Positions 8,361 to 17,318 of a stretch of 34,427 nucleotides of DNA are shown in pieces. The stretch lies in the NCBI GenBank assembly GCA_947451925.1, contig CANGAW010000033.1, positions 1-34,427 on the forward strand. Direction: 5' to 3'. The notes beneath the pieces are model-generated. The model made no database searches. It worked only from the letters and a program-made list of their open reading frames with translations, and was not told the origin of the DNA. Within the stretch, counting starts at the first letter, position 1. Each line of letters starts with the position of its first letter. The DNA comes from Burkholderiales bacterium (GTDB lineage: Bacteria; Pseudomonadota; Gammaproteobacteria; Burkholderiales; Burkholderiaceae_D). Made by a program: the position numbers and the translations under genes.

Positions 8361-8451
8361 GGAATGGGGAAATAAGGCAAGAAGTAAGTGCGACCATTCT
8401 ACCGCGACGCTTACAATCACGGACGATCTGAAACCTTAACGGGAGTACAAG
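8361..8451. promoter_or_regulatory. Divergent glnS/ugpQ promoter region
   Basis: This 91-base spacer must drive both genes. On the minus strand TAGAAT (plus-strand 8396-8401) is a possible -10 for glnS. On the plus strand TACAAT (8412-8417) is a possible -10 for ugpQ. Neither has a good -35 at normal spacing. The ATG of ugpQ is preceded by GGGAG at 8441-8445. Confidence 0.35.
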
Positions 8452-9186
8452 ATGTGGACTTATCCGCGCGTACTGGCGCATCGGGGTGGCGGCCGTCTGG
8501 CGCCTGAAAATACGCTGGCCGCTTTGCGTTGCGGCCTGGCCCATGGCTTTCGTGCGGTTGAATTTGATGTGATGGCGGTGCGCGATGGTGGTCTGGTGCT
8601 GATGCATGACACGCAACTCGGTCGTACCGTGGCCGGCAGTGGTGCAGTGGCAGATTACAGCGCTGCTGCGCTGATGCAGATGGATGCCGGTGCATGGTTT
8701 GCCCCTTCGTTTGCCGGTGAACGGGTGCCCGGCTTTGCCCAGGCCGCCGGGTTTTGCCTGCAGCACGGACTCTGGATGAACGTGGAAATCAAACCCGCAC
8801 CGGGCCTCGAAAGCCTGACCGGCGAACTGGTGGCAAGGGCATGCCAATCCTTGCCTGCCGGCGCTGTGCTGCTGTCTTCCTTTTCGGTTGCGGCTTTACG
8901 AGCGGCGCAGAGCGCTGCGCCAGCGGTGCCGCGGGCCTTGCTGCTTGAGCAGGTGCCTGCCGACTGGCACGCGCAACTGCTGGCCCTGGACGCGCAGGCT
9001 TTGCATACCGATGCCACGACGTTGACGGCACAGGATGCGGCGGCCATCAAAGAGGCCGGGTACGGCTTGTTTTGTTACACCGTCAATGATCCGCTGCAGG
9101 CGAGGGCCTTGCTGGCGATGGGGGTGGACGCTTTTTGCACAGACCGGCTCGATCTGATTGGTGCCGATTTTTGCCAGTCAGCTTAG
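8452..9186 (+). CDS. ugpQ: Glycerophosphodiester phosphodiesterase
   Basis: This 244-residue cytoplasmic enzyme hydrolyses glycerophosphodiesters, from phospholipid breakdown, to glycerol-3-phosphate and an alcohol. The TIM-barrel GDPD signature is present: [12 protein letters not shown] at residues 10-21, EFDV and HD (VLMHDT near residue 55) supplying metal and catalytic residues, and MNVEIKP near residue 112. There is no signal peptide, matching cytoplasmic UgpQ rather than periplasmic GlpQ. Length is normal for UgpQ (~247). The gene is followed by the alaS promoter, with a 76-base gap to alaS. Confidence 0.93.
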   Translation: MWTYPRVLAHRGGGRLAPENTLAALRCGLAHGFRAVEFDVMAVRDGGLVLMHDTQLGRTVAGSGAVADYSAAALMQMDAGAWFAPSFAGERVPGFAQAAGFCLQHGLWMNVEIKPAPGLESLTGELVARACQSLPAGAVLLSSFSVAALRAAQSAAPAVPRALLLEQVPADWHAQLLALDAQALHTDATTLTAQDAAAIKEAGYGLFCYTVNDPLQARALLAMGVDAFCTDRLDLIGADFCQSA

Positions 9187-9213
9187 CGGCGCAGAGACAC
9201 ACAGGCCTTCACG

Positions 9214-9219
9214 TATAAT
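9214..9219 (+). promoter_or_regulatory. alaS promoter -10 box
   Basis: A perfect TATAAT lies 44 bases upstream of the alaS ATG, between ugpQ and alaS. No good -35 hexamer is visible at 16-18 bases, so the promoter may depend on the strong -10. Confidence 0.55.
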
Positions 9220-9262
9220 CGCTGGCTTGTTAATGCCATGCTCTCACTCGCAAACTCAGCCT

Positions 9263-11890
9263 ATGAACTCGTCCGATATCCGCGAAAAATTTCTCCGTTT
9301 CTTTGAATCCAAAGGCCATTCGGTCGTGCGTTCATCCAGTCTGGTGCCGGGCAATGACCCGACGCTGCTGTTTACGAACTCGGGCATGGTGCAGTTCAAG
9401 GATGTCTTCCTCGGCACCGAGAAACGCGATTATGTGCGCGCCACATCGGTTCAGCGCTGCCTGCGCGCCGGTGGCAAGCACAACGATCTGGAAAACGTCG
9501 GCTACACCGCCCGTCACCATACCTTTTTCGAAATGCTGGGCAACTGGTCTTTCGGTGACTACTTCAAGCGTGATTCCCTGATCTGGGCTTTCGAGCTGCT
9601 GACCAAGGTCTATGGCCTGCCGGCAGAAAAACTGTGGGCCACGGTGTATCACACCGACGATGAAGCTTACGACATCTGGAAGAATGACATTGGCCTGCCG
9701 GCCGAGCGCATCGTGCGCATCGGCGACAACAAGGGCGCGCCTTATGCGTCGGATAATTTCTGGCAGATGGCAGACACCGGCCCTTGTGGTCCCTGTTCGG
9801 AAATTTTCTTTGATCATGGTCCCGATATCTGGGGTGGCCCGCCGGGCAGCCCCGAGCAGGATGGCGACCGATACATCGAAATCTGGAATAACGTCTTCAT
9901 GCAGTTCGACCGGCAGATCGATGCCAAAACCGGCGAAGCAACACTGACTCCCCTGCCCAAGCCTTGCGTCGATACCGGCATGGGTCTGGAGCGTCTGGCC
10001 GCGGTACTGCAGCATGTACACAGCAACTACGAAATCGATTTGTTCGAGCGGTTGATCAAAGCCGCCGCCCGCGAAACCGGCGAAACCGATCTGGCCAACA
10101 ATTCCCTGCGCGTGATTGCCGACCATATCCGCGCCTGCGCCTTTCTTGTCACCGACGGCGTCATCCCGGGCAGCGAAGGCCGCGCCTATGTGCTGCGCCG
10201 GATTATTCGCCGCGCACTCCGGCACGGTAACAAGCTGGGTCAGAAACGTCCTTTCTTCTACAAGCTGGTGCCTGATCTGGTGGCCGAGATGGGCCAGGCC
10301 TATCCAGAGCTGGCGCAAGCCGCCGAGCGCGTAGCGCAAGTGTTGAAGCAAGAAGAAGAACGTTTTGGCGAGACGCTGGAAAACGGCATGAAAATTCTGG
10401 AAGCGGCACTGGCCAAAGACCCGGCCAATCTGGATGGAAAAACCGCCTTTGCGCTGTATGACACCTATGGCTTCCCACTGGACCTGACGGCCGACATTTG
10501 CCGCGAGCGCGATGTCAGTCTCGATGAAGCCGGTTTTCAGGTGGCGATGGAAAAACAAAAATCCACCGCGCGTGCGGCGGGCAAATTTGAAATGGCCGCT
10601 GGCATTGAATACAGCGGCGCCAAAACCGCCTTTGTCGGTTACGACACGCTGGCTGAAAACGGCCGGGTGCTGGCTTTGTATGTGGCCGGCGCGGCCGTGC
10701 AAAGCATCGCCGCCGGACAAGACGCGGTCATCGTGCTGGACCACACGCCGTTTTATGCCGAGTCGGGCGGTCAGGCCGGCGACGTGGGCGTGCTGGAGAC
10801 AGAGGGCGCCAGCTTTGACGTGGCTGATACCAAAAAAATTCAGGCCGAAGTGTTTGGCCACCACGGCAAATTAGCCCGGGGCACGCTGTCGGTCGGCGAT
10901 GTGGTCAGCGCCAAAGTCAATGCCAGCCTGCGCGCCGCGGTCATGCGCAACCACTCTGCAACGCATCTGATGCACAAAGCCTTGCGCTCGGTGCTGGGTG
11001 GTCATGTTGCGCAAAAGGGCTCGCTGGTTGATGCCGACAAAACCCGTTTTGACTTCAGCCACAACGCGCCGCTGACTGCCGGTGAAATTCGCCGTATCGA
11101 AGCGCTGGTCAATCATGAAATCCTGGAAAATGCCGCAACCGATGCGCAACTGATGTCGTATGACGACGCCATCAAGCATGGTGCAATGGCCTTGTTTGGC
11201 GAAAAATATGGCGACGAAGTGCGGGTGCTGGGCATCGGTTCTTCGCGTGAGCTGTGCGGTGGCACTCACGTTACCCGCACGGGTGACATCGGCCTGTTCA
11301 AAATTACGGCTGAGTCTGGCGTGGCCGCCGGTATCCGCCGCATTGAAGCCGTCACTGGAGAACATGCGCTGAGCTTGTTGCAATCGCTGGCAGCACAGGT
11401 CAATGAAGCGGCAGCGGCACTGAAAGTGCAGCCGGAAGACATTACCCAGCGTATTGGTCAGGTGCAGGATCAGGTCAAGGCGCTGGAAAAAGAACTGGCC
11501 GCGCTCAAATCCAAACTGGCCTCTGGTCAGGGCGACGAATTGCTGGCGCAGGCAGTGGACGTGAATGGCATTAAAGTGCTGGCCGCCACGCTGGCCGGCG
11601 CTGATGTGGCGACCATGCGTGAAGTGATGGACAAAATGAAGGACAAGCTGAAAACGGCGGCCATTGTGCTGGCCGCGGTCCATGACGGCAAGGTTAGTCT
11701 GATTGCCGGCGTGACGGCGGACGCAACCGGCAAAGTCAAAGCCGGCGAGCTGGTGAATTTTGTCGCGCAGCAGGTCGGCGGCAAAGGCGGCGGACGCGCA
11801 GACATGGCGCAGGCTGGTGGCACCGACGCCAGCGGTCTGGCTGCCGCACTGGCAGGTGTCAGTGCCTGGGTTGGCGAGCGCGCCAGGTAA
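9263..11890 (+). CDS. alaS: Alanyl-tRNA synthetase
   Basis: AlaRS charges tRNA-Ala and edits mischarged seryl- and glycyl-tRNA-Ala. With the ATG at 9263 the protein is 875 residues, essentially the E. coli length, and begins [19 protein letters not shown] as the family does. An upstream in-frame start inside ugpQ would add 35 unrelated residues. Class II catalytic motifs are seen ([46 protein letters not shown]). The editing domain has its zinc ligands in HSATHLMH and CGGTH. The C-terminal C-Ala domain ends with the glycine-rich [15 protein letters not shown]. The gene abuts the Nudix gene with no gap, so the two are co-transcribed. Confidence 0.98.
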   Translation: MNSSDIREKFLRFFESKGHSVVRSSSLVPGNDPTLLFTNSGMVQFKDVFLGTEKRDYVRATSVQRCLRAGGKHNDLENVGYTARHHTFFEMLGNWSFGDYFKRDSLIWAFELLTKVYGLPAEKLWATVYHTDDEAYDIWKNDIGLPAERIVRIGDNKGAPYASDNFWQMADTGPCGPCSEIFFDHGPDIWGGPPGSPEQDGDRYIEIWNNVFMQFDRQIDAKTGEATLTPLPKPCVDTGMGLERLAAVLQHVHSNYEIDLFERLIKAAARETGETDLANNSLRVIADHIRACAFLVTDGVIPGSEGRAYVLRRIIRRALRHGNKLGQKRPFFYKLVPDLVAEMGQAYPELAQAAERVAQVLKQEEERFGETLENGMKILEAALAKDPANLDGKTAFALYDTYGFPLDLTADICRERDVSLDEAGFQVAMEKQKSTARAAGKFEMAAGIEYSGAKTAFVGYDTLAENGRVLALYVAGAAVQSIAAGQDAVIVLDHTPFYAESGGQAGDVGVLETEGASFDVADTKKIQAEVFGHHGKLARGTLSVGDVVSAKVNASLRAAVMRNHSATHLMHKALRSVLGGHVAQKGSLVDADKTRFDFSHNAPLTAGEIRRIEALVNHEILENAATDAQLMSYDDAIKHGAMALFGEKYGDEVRVLGIGSSRELCGGTHVTRTGDIGLFKITAESGVAAGIRRIEAVTGEHALSLLQSLAAQVNEAAAALKVQPEDITQRIGQVQDQVKALEKELAALKSKLASGQGDELLAQAVDVNGIKVLAATLAGADVATMREVMDKMKDKLKTAAIVLAAVHDGKVSLIAGVTADATGKVKAGELVNFVAQQVGGKGGGRADMAQAGGTDASGLAAALAGVSAWVGERAR

Positions 11891-12430
11891 ATGATGGAGC
11901 ATCGCTATTGTCCGATGTGCGCTGCACCGCTGGTGCTGCGCAGTGATCAGGGTGACGGTGAAAAGTCCCGGCTGGCCTGCCCGCACGGCCACTGGACACA
12001 CTGGGACAATCCACTGCCGGTGTTGGCTGCGCTGGTGGAAATAGAAGGCCGAATTTTATTGGCGCGCAATGTGGCATGGGCTGAGAAAAATTTCGCGCTC
12101 ATTACCGGTTTCATGGAGCGTGGTGAGACGCCGGAGCAGGGCGTGGCGCGGGAACTCAAAGAGGAAACCAATCTCGACGTGGAGGCGATCAGCCTGATCG
12201 GCGTCTATGAGTTCATCCGTAAAAACGAACTCATCATTGCTTACCATGTGCATGCTTCGGGCGATATTATTCTGTCGCCAGAGCTGGTTGAATATCGTCT
12301 GGTCGCACCGGAAAAACTCAAACCCTGGCGCGCCGGCACCGGTTACGCGATGGCCGACTGGATGCGTGCACGCGGGCTGGATGTGGAATTTGTCGACTGG
12401 GTCACGCAAACGCCTGCCCCAACTATGTGA
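11891..12430 (+). CDS. Nudix hydrolase with N-terminal zinc-ribbon-like segment
   Basis: The 179-residue protein has a short zinc-ribbon-like head (C7 and C10 in CPMC, then C30 in CPHGH) followed by a Nudix domain. The Nudix box begins at GFMERGETPEQ and continues VARELKEETN; the catalytic REx2EE core is intact, but the usual Gly near the end of the box is Asn. The arrangement resembles the C-terminal part of NADH pyrophosphatase NudC or related nucleotide hydrolases; the substrate cannot be read. Two adjacent ATGs (11891 and 11894) immediately follow the alaS stop, pointing to translational coupling. A TusA-family gene follows after 9 bases. Confidence 0.85.
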   Translation: MMEHRYCPMCAAPLVLRSDQGDGEKSRLACPHGHWTHWDNPLPVLAALVEIEGRILLARNVAWAEKNFALITGFMERGETPEQGVARELKEETNLDVEAISLIGVYEFIRKNELIIAYHVHASGDIILSPELVEYRLVAPEKLKPWRAGTGYAMADWMRARGLDVEFVDWVTQTPAPTM

Positions 12431-12439
12431 GAACACAAC

Positions 12440-12679
12440 ATGGAATTTCAAAAAGAAGTCGATGCGCGGGGAATGAACTGTCCCTTGCCCATCTTGAAAG
12501 CCAAGAAGGCACTCACCGATATGCAAAGTGGTGAGGTGCTGAAAGTGCTGGCAACGGACCCCGGTTCGGTGCGCGATTTTCAGGCGTTTGCCAAGCAAAC
12601 CGGCAATACCTTGCTCGAGCATGTGCAGCTTGAGAAAGAATTTACTTTTTACCTGCAGCGTAAGGTGGCAGTGAAGTAA
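12440..12679 (+). CDS. TusA/SirA-family sulfur-carrier-like protein
   Basis: This small 79-residue cytoplasmic protein has the family motif CPLPILKAKKAL, with the persulfide-carrying cysteine at residue 14, and the two-layer alpha/beta pattern of TusA. TusA relays sulfur from IscS for tRNA thiolation; other family members serve sulfur metabolism or have unknown roles, so I give no gene symbol. It is the last gene of the alaS-Nudix-TusA unit, 9 bases after the Nudix stop, and is followed directly by a long terminator-like palindrome. Confidence 0.92.
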   Translation: MEFQKEVDARGMNCPLPILKAKKALTDMQSGEVLKVLATDPGSVRDFQAFAKQTGNTLLEHVQLEKEFTFYLQRKVAVK

Positions 12680-12681
12680 AC

Positions 12682-12720
12682 GACGCTGGATCCCGGCGCA
12701 GGCCGGGATCCAGCGTCTTT
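12682..12720 (+). terminator. REP-like perfect palindrome acting as terminator
   Basis: The left arm at 12682-12697 (GACGCTGGATCCCGGC) is the exact reverse complement of 12702-12717, with a GCAG loop, giving a 16-bp perfect stem followed by TTT and preceded by AAA. It starts two bases after the TusA stop codon. The sequence belongs to the same repeat family as the elements at 21442, 29431 and 29489. Because of the symmetric A and T flanks it could stop transcription in both directions. Confidence 0.8.
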
Positions 12721-12771
12721 AGCCTTACATAACAGAAACCCCATTTGAAAAAGAACGACCGTGCCGAAATT

Positions 12772-12800
12772 TTGCGCGGCATCCGGTTCTCTTCTATAAT
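12772..12800 (+). promoter_or_regulatory. etfB promoter
   Basis: TTGCGC (12772-12777) and a perfect TATAAT (12795-12800) are separated by 17 bases, and the start codon follows at 12843. The predicted start of transcription is near 12807. The bases CTATAATCTCGCT recur exactly at the rpsP promoter. Confidence 0.75.
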
Positions 12801-12805
12801 CTCGC

Positions 12806-12821
12806 TTTACGTTAACGTCAA
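12806..12821 (+). promoter_or_regulatory. LiuR-like operator at the etfB transcription start
   Basis: TTTACGTTAACGTCAA is a 16-bp near-palindrome (core ACGTTAACGT is perfectly symmetric) lying over the predicted transcription start of etfBA. It closely resembles, from memory, the site of LiuR, a MerR-family regulator of branched-chain amino acid and acyl-CoA degradation genes in beta- and gammaproteobacteria. The position fits repression. The regulator gene is not in this window. Confidence 0.5.
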
Positions 12822-12842
12822 CTGAACTTCAAGGGCAGACTT

Positions 12843-13592
12843 ATGAAAGTACTGGTTCCAGTCAAACGCGTAGTCGATTACAACGTCAAGGTCCGCGTCA
12901 AATCCGATGGCAGTGGTGTCGATATTGCCAACGTCAAGATGTCGATGAATCCTTTTGACGAGATCGCTGTGGAAGAAGCCATGCGCCTGAAAGAGGCTGG
13001 CAAAGTCACCGAAGTGGTCGCCGTTTCATGCGGTGTCACGCAATGTCAGGAAACCCTGAGAACGGCGATGGCCATTGGTGCCGATCGCGCGATTCTGGTG
13101 GAAACCGATGTTGAGCTGCAGCCGCTGGCCGTGGCCAAGCTGTTGAAGGCACTGGCTGACAAAGAACAGCCGCAGCTGATCATTCTGGGTAAACAGGCTA
13201 TTGATGACGACTGCAACCAGACCGGCCAGATGCTGGCCGCGTTACTCGACTGGCCACAAGCCACCTTTGCTTCCAAGGTCGAAATTGTGGATGGCAAAGC
13301 AATGGTTACCCGCGAAGTCGATGGTGGTCTTGAAACTCTGTCACTGAGTTTGCCAGCCATCGTCACCACCGATCTGCGCCTCAATGAGCCGCGTTATGTG
13401 ACTTTGCCCAACATCATGAAAGCCAAGAAAAAAACGCTGGAGGTGTTTGCTCCGGACGCACTTGGTGTCGATGTCGCGCCACGTGTCAAAACAATCAAAG
13501 TCGCCGAGCCAGCCAAGCGCTCCGCCGGCGTGATGGTGCCGGATGTCGCGACACTGGTCGCCAAGCTCAAAAACGAAGCCAAAGTCATCTGA
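12843..13592 (+). CDS. etfB: Electron transfer flavoprotein, beta subunit
   Basis: EtfB binds AMP and, with EtfA (FAD), forms the heterodimer that takes electrons from acyl-CoA dehydrogenases and passes them to ETF-quinone oxidoreductase. The 249-residue length is standard. Family features include [19 protein letters not shown] at the N-terminus, [14 protein letters not shown] near residue 36, and the signature [20 protein letters not shown] near residue 180. It is the first gene of an operon with etfA (16 bases downstream) and an acyl-CoA dehydrogenase, its likely electron donor. Confidence 0.97.
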   Translation: MKVLVPVKRVVDYNVKVRVKSDGSGVDIANVKMSMNPFDEIAVEEAMRLKEAGKVTEVVAVSCGVTQCQETLRTAMAIGADRAILVETDVELQPLAVAKLLKALADKEQPQLIILGKQAIDDDCNQTGQMLAALLDWPQATFASKVEIVDGKAMVTREVDGGLETLSLSLPAIVTTDLRLNEPRYVTLPNIMKAKKKTLEVFAPDALGVDVAPRVKTIKVAEPAKRSAGVMVPDVATLVAKLKNEAKVI

Positions 13593-13608
13593 CATACAAG
13601 GAACCACT

Positions 13609-14538
13609 ATGACCGCCTTAGTCATTGCAGAACACGACAATGCGTCGTTAAAAGGAAGTACCCTCAACACCATCGCTGCGGCTGCACAATGCGGCTCTGA
13701 CGTGCATGTTTTGGTCGCCGGCCATCAATGCGCAGCCGTTGCGGCTGCTGCCGCCCAGATTGCCGGCGTAGGTAAAGTGCTGGTGGCGGACGCGCCGCAG
13801 TTTGAACACGGGCTGGCTGAAAACGTCGCTGCGCAAGTGCTGGCCATTGCTTCTGCCTATACGCATATTCTGGCGCCGGCCACCGCCTTCGGCAAAAATA
13901 TTGCGCCGCGCGTCGCTGCCAAACTCGATGTCAGCCAGATCTCCGAAATTACCAAAGTCGATGCGCCGGACACCTTCGAGCGCCCAATTTATGCCGGTAA
14001 CGCGATTGCCACTGTGCAGTCGTCTGATGCCATCAAGGTCATCACCGTGCGCACCACCGGTTTTGATGCGGCGGGCACTGGCGGCTCGGCCGCTACAGAA
14101 AATCTGACGCCGGTTGCCGATGCAGGCAAGTCGGCTTTTGTCTCGCGTGAATTTGCCAAATCCGACCGGCCTGAACTGACGGCGGCGAAGATTATCGTAT
14201 CCGGTGGTCGCGGCATGGGCTCCGGCGAAAACTTCAAAATCCTTGAGCCGCTTGCGGATAAGCTGGGTGCTGCAATGGGTGCGTCCCGCGCGGCAGTCGA
14301 TGCCGGTTATGTACCGAACGACTGGCAGGTAGGGCAGACCGGCAAGATCGTCGCACCGACCCTCTATATTGCCGTCGGCATTTCCGGCGCGATTCAGCAT
14401 CTGGCCGGCATGAAGGATTCAAAAACCATTGTCGCCATCAACAAAGATCCGGAAGCACCGATTTTTGGCGTTGCCGATTATGGTCTGGTTGCCGACTTGT
14501 TTGAAGCCGTACCTGCGTTGATCAAAGAACTGGGCTAA
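13609..14538 (+). CDS. etfA: Electron transfer flavoprotein, alpha subunit
   Basis: This is the FAD-binding subunit of ETF, 309 residues. The C-terminal FAD domain is clear: [12 protein letters not shown] near residue 205, [20 protein letters not shown], and [17 protein letters not shown]. The start at 13609 has an AAGGAA ribosome site 7 nt upstream and gives the usual N-terminus ([11 protein letters not shown]). A longer frame starting inside etfB is discarded. The gene lies between etfB and the acyl-CoA dehydrogenase gene. Confidence 0.97.
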   Translation: MTALVIAEHDNASLKGSTLNTIAAAAQCGSDVHVLVAGHQCAAVAAAAAQIAGVGKVLVADAPQFEHGLAENVAAQVLAIASAYTHILAPATAFGKNIAPRVAAKLDVSQISEITKVDAPDTFERPIYAGNAIATVQSSDAIKVITVRTTGFDAAGTGGSAATENLTPVADAGKSAFVSREFAKSDRPELTAAKIIVSGGRGMGSGENFKILEPLADKLGAAMGASRAAVDAGYVPNDWQVGQTGKIVAPTLYIAVGISGAIQHLAGMKDSKTIVAINKDPEAPIFGVADYGLVADLFEAVPALIKELG

Positions 14539-14568
14539 GCCCTTAAAAAAAGCAATCAAGGAGACTGT

Positions 14569-16359
14569 ATGAGCTACACCGCCCCGCTGAAAGAGATGGC
14601 GTTCGTCATGAACGAACTCGCTGGCCTGTCCGCTATTAGTGCGCTGCCCGGCTGCGAGGATGCAACGCCTGAAACTGCGGAGGCGGTGCTGGAAGAAAAT
14701 GCCAGGTTCTGTTCCGAAGTGGTGGCCCCGCTGAACTGGGCTGGCGACTTGCAGCCCAGCAGCTGGAAAGATGGTGTGGTCACCACCACCAAGGGTTTTA
14801 AAGAAGCATTCAAGTCCTTCGGTGAAGCGGGATGGCAGGGCGTGCAACACCCGGTCGAGTTTGGTGGTCAGGGCTTGCCCAAGCTGCTGGCAACACCGTG
14901 CATAGAAATGCTCAATTCCGCCAACCTGTCCTTTGCCTTGTGCCCACTGCTGACCGATGGTGCAATCGAAGCACTGATGACAGCAGGCAGTCAGCAGCAA
15001 AAAGACTTGTATCTGGAAAAACTGATCTCCGGTAAATGGACCGGCACCATGAACCTGACCGAGCCGCAAGCCGGCTCGGATCTGGCATTGGTGCGTTCGC
15101 GCGCGGTACCCAGTGGCGACGGTACCTTCAAGATCTTCGGCACCAAAATTTATATCACCTATGGTGAGCATGACATGGCCGAGAACATCGTCCATCTGGT
15201 GCTGGCACGCACGCCTGACGCGCCGGAAGGCGTCAAGGGTATTTCGCTGTTTGTCGTGCCAAAATTTTTAGTCAATGCCGATGGTTCGCTGGGCGCGCGC
15301 AATGATGTGCATTGCGTGTCGATCGAGCACAAGCTCGGCATCAAGGCCAGCCCGACGGCCGTGCTGCAGTTCGGCGACCATGGCGGCGCGATTGGTACGC
15401 TGGTTGGCGAAGAAAACCGTGGCCTTGAATATATGTTCATCATGATGAACGCTGCCCGTTTTGCCGTTGGCATGCAGGGTATTGCGGTGGCCGAGCGCGC
15501 GTATCAAAAAGCGGTGCAGTATGCAAAAGACCGTGTGCAGTCGCGTGACCTGGCAGGCTCGGCCGGTCCGGTGTCCATCATTCATCACCCCGATGTGCGC
15601 CGCATGCTGATGTCGATGCGGGCACAGACCGAAGCCGCCCGCGCCTTGTCCTATGTGACGGCGGCGGCGCACGACGCTGGCCATCATCATGCCGACGAAG
15701 CAACGCGCAAGGCTAACGCCGCGTTTTATGATTTCATGGTGCCGATTGTCAAAGGCTGGTCGACCGAGTTGTCGATTGATGTGGCTTCAACCGGCGTGCA
15801 AGTGCATGGCGGCATGGGCTTTATCGAAGAAACAGGCGCGGCGCAGTATTACCGCGATGCGCGCATTCTGACCATTTACGAAGGCACCACCGCAATTCAG
15901 GCCAATGATCTGGTGGGCCGCAAAACCCTGCGTGACGGCGGCAAACTGGCCAAGAGCATCATCGCCGAAATCAAAAAAACCGAAGCCGAACTGGCCGCCT
16001 CATCGAATGCCGACATGCAGGCGATTCGGGTGCAGCTGTCAGCAGCCAGCGTGGCGCTGGAGCAGGTGGTGGAATTTGTTGCAGCCAATGGCAAGTCCGA
16101 TATCAAGGCCGTGTTCGCGGGCAGCGTGCCGTATCTGAAGCTGTCCGGCATTGTGTTTGGCGGCTGGCAAATGGCGCGCGCTGCCCTGGTCGCTGAACAC
16201 AAGCTCGGCACCAAAGAAGGCGACGCCAGTTTTTATCAGGCCAAGCTGGGTACGGCGCGCTTTTTTGCTGAGCACTACTTGTCGCAGGCAGGCGCTTTGC
16301 GCACCGCCATTGTTGACGGTAGTGCAGGGGTGCTGGCGCTGACTGAGGCGCAGTTTTAA
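14569..16359 (+). CDS. Large acyl-CoA dehydrogenase (DmdC/AcdA-like)
   Basis: This 596-residue flavoenzyme oxidises an acyl-CoA to the enoyl-CoA. It has the standard N-terminal, middle and C-terminal dehydrogenase domains (TGTMNLTEPQAGSDLALV near residue 160; GVQVHGGMGFIEETGAAQYYRDARI near 410; catalytic-type Glu in IYEGTTAIQ near 440). An extra C-terminal region of ~120 residues follows, as in the large subfamily that includes 3-methylmercaptopropionyl-CoA dehydrogenase (DmdC). The natural substrate is not deducible. An AAGGAG ribosome site precedes the start by 8 nt. As the third gene of the etfBA unit it probably donates electrons to that ETF, and it ends in a bidirectional hairpin. Confidence 0.95.
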   Translation: MSYTAPLKEMAFVMNELAGLSAISALPGCEDATPETAEAVLEENARFCSEVVAPLNWAGDLQPSSWKDGVVTTTKGFKEAFKSFGEAGWQGVQHPVEFGGQGLPKLLATPCIEMLNSANLSFALCPLLTDGAIEALMTAGSQQQKDLYLEKLISGKWTGTMNLTEPQAGSDLALVRSRAVPSGDGTFKIFGTKIYITYGEHDMAENIVHLVLARTPDAPEGVKGISLFVVPKFLVNADGSLGARNDVHCVSIEHKLGIKASPTAVLQFGDHGGAIGTLVGEENRGLEYMFIMMNAARFAVGMQGIAVAERAYQKAVQYAKDRVQSRDLAGSAGPVSIIHHPDVRRMLMSMRAQTEAARALSYVTAAAHDAGHHHADEATRKANAAFYDFMVPIVKGWSTELSIDVASTGVQVHGGMGFIEETGAAQYYRDARILTIYEGTTAIQANDLVGRKTLRDGGKLAKSIIAEIKKTEAELAASSNADMQAIRVQLSAASVALEQVVEFVAANGKSDIKAVFAGSVPYLKLSGIVFGGWQMARAALVAEHKLGTKEGDASFYQAKLGTARFFAEHYLSQAGALRTAIVDGSAGVLALTEAQF

Positions 16360-16383
16360 TTGCACCTGCGCCTTCTACGGCTA

Positions 16384-16428
16384 TAAAAAAAACGCCGGGT
16401 ACCGATGCAAATCGGATCCGGCGTTTTT
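16384..16428. terminator. Bidirectional terminator between convergent genes
   Basis: An A8 run is followed by ACGCCGG-GTA-CCGAT, a GCAA loop, then ATCGG-AT-CCGGCGT and a T-run. The two arms pair except for a small internal bulge. The A-tract and T-tract on the two sides suit both the acyl-CoA dehydrogenase transcript (plus) and the TM2 gene (minus). Confidence 0.85.
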
Positions 16429-16444
16429 GTATGCGTGATTTGGT

Positions 16445-16861
16445 TCAGCCGTAAGAGCCGCCAGTCAGCGCCAGATCAAAGCTGCGTGCCAGTGCAATCA
16501 GCATCAGCGTTGCGCCGTAGCCCAGATTCAGCACCATCAGCACGGCCACCATCCAGCTGGTGTCCGAGCTGCGACCTGAGCCCGCGTTATAGGTCGCGTC
16601 CCATTTTTCGTCCGGCATTAAGCCGATCACAAAGGTTTCAATGCAGGCTGCCAGCACCGACAGCACCAGCGGCGCCGTGTTGATCAGCAGCGCGCGGCTG
16701 GGGTCTTGAGCCAGCAAGCCCGCTGACAGCACCAGGCTGGCGAAATGCAGCCAGCCCCAGACGTCGCGCAGGCCGTGCAAATAAAAGCGGTGCAGGCCGG
16801 CGCCACCAAACAGCAGGGCCAGTAAAGCGGTAAAAGTCTTGTTTTTATGGGAAAGTTTCAT
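16445..16861 (-). CDS. TM2-domain membrane protein
   Basis: I start this at the ATG at 16861, giving 138 residues; a longer frame to 16948 would add a poorly conserved-looking leader. The N-terminus has the TM2 pattern: a first hydrophobic helix, then GGAGLHRFYLHGLRDVWGW and a second helix. Two further hydrophobic segments (LLINTAPLVLSVLAACIETF and the near C-terminal MVAVLMVLNLGYGATLMLIA) suggest four membrane passes. The function of this family is not established. It is a single gene, convergent with the acyl-CoA dehydrogenase gene and divergent from rpsP. Confidence 0.75.
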   Translation of the reverse strand: MKLSHKNKTFTALLALLFGGAGLHRFYLHGLRDVWGWLHFASLVLSAGLLAQDPSRALLINTAPLVLSVLAACIETFVIGLMPDEKWDATYNAGSGRSSDTSWMVAVLMVLNLGYGATLMLIALARSFDLALTGGSYG

Positions 16862-16979
16862 GAGTTCTCTAAGAGTCTCAGCTGCTGAAAGCGGCTGATT
16901 TAATGCAGAATTATGCCCTGTTGCAAGGGCTGTAGTGTGCCCTAGCACCGCCTTCGCGGCAATGCAGGATTACGGAAGC

Positions 16980-17009
16980 TTGTTACAGGGACCAGAAACG
17001 GGCTATAAT
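16980..17009 (+). promoter_or_regulatory. rpsP operon promoter
   Basis: TTGTTA (16980-16985) and a perfect TATAAT (17004-17009) are 18 bases apart, 57 bases upstream of the rpsP ATG. The leader after it is T- and C-rich (CTCTTTTTCC). The rest of the 205-base gap shows nothing else clear. Confidence 0.7.
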
Positions 17010-17066
17010 CTCGCTCTTTTTCCGTGTTCGAACCCCTTTTGAACACCCTTTTTTCTCGAGAATACT

Positions 17067-17318
17067 ATGGTCGTAATTCGTTTAGCTCGTGGCGGCGCCA
17101 AGAAGCGTCCTTTCTACAATATCGTGGCAACTGATTCGCGTAATCGTCGCGACGGTCGTTTCATCGAGCGCATTGGTTTTTATAACCCGGTCGCATCCGG
17201 TAAAGAAGAGTCCTTCCGCATTGCGGCAGATCGTCTGACTCACTGGCAAGGCGTAGGCGCACAATTGTCGCCAACCGTTGCCCGTCTGGTTAGCGCAGCT
17301 GGCAAGAAGGCAGCGTAA
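17067..17318 (+). CDS. rpsP: 30S ribosomal protein S16
   Basis: This 83-residue basic protein starts [20 protein letters not shown] and contains [14 protein letters not shown], both hallmarks of S16, which helps fold the 5' domain of 16S rRNA. It is the first gene of the conserved rpsP-rimM-trmD-rplS operon. The ribosome site is CGAGAA, 5-6 nt upstream. The stop is immediately followed by a candidate TTG start of rimM. Confidence 0.98.
   Translation: MVVIRLARGGAKKRPFYNIVATDSRNRRDGRFIERIGFYNPVASGKEESFRIAADRLTHWQGVGAQLSPTVARLVSAAGKKAA

Noticed and set aside
8361..8420. GTG start at 8420 extending GlnRS by 20 residues
   Set aside because: The added residues do not look like a GlnRS N-terminus and would consume most of the divergent promoter region. 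The ATG at 8360 gives the normal length.
9332..10864. A 510-codon open frame on the minus strand opposite alaS
   Set aside because: It lies wholly antisense to a clear alaS gene, has a composition typical of a shadow frame, and shows no recognisable domain. Similar antisense frames opposite alaS (10871-12001), glnS (6789-7838) and pilY1 (25980-26864) were rejected for the same reason.
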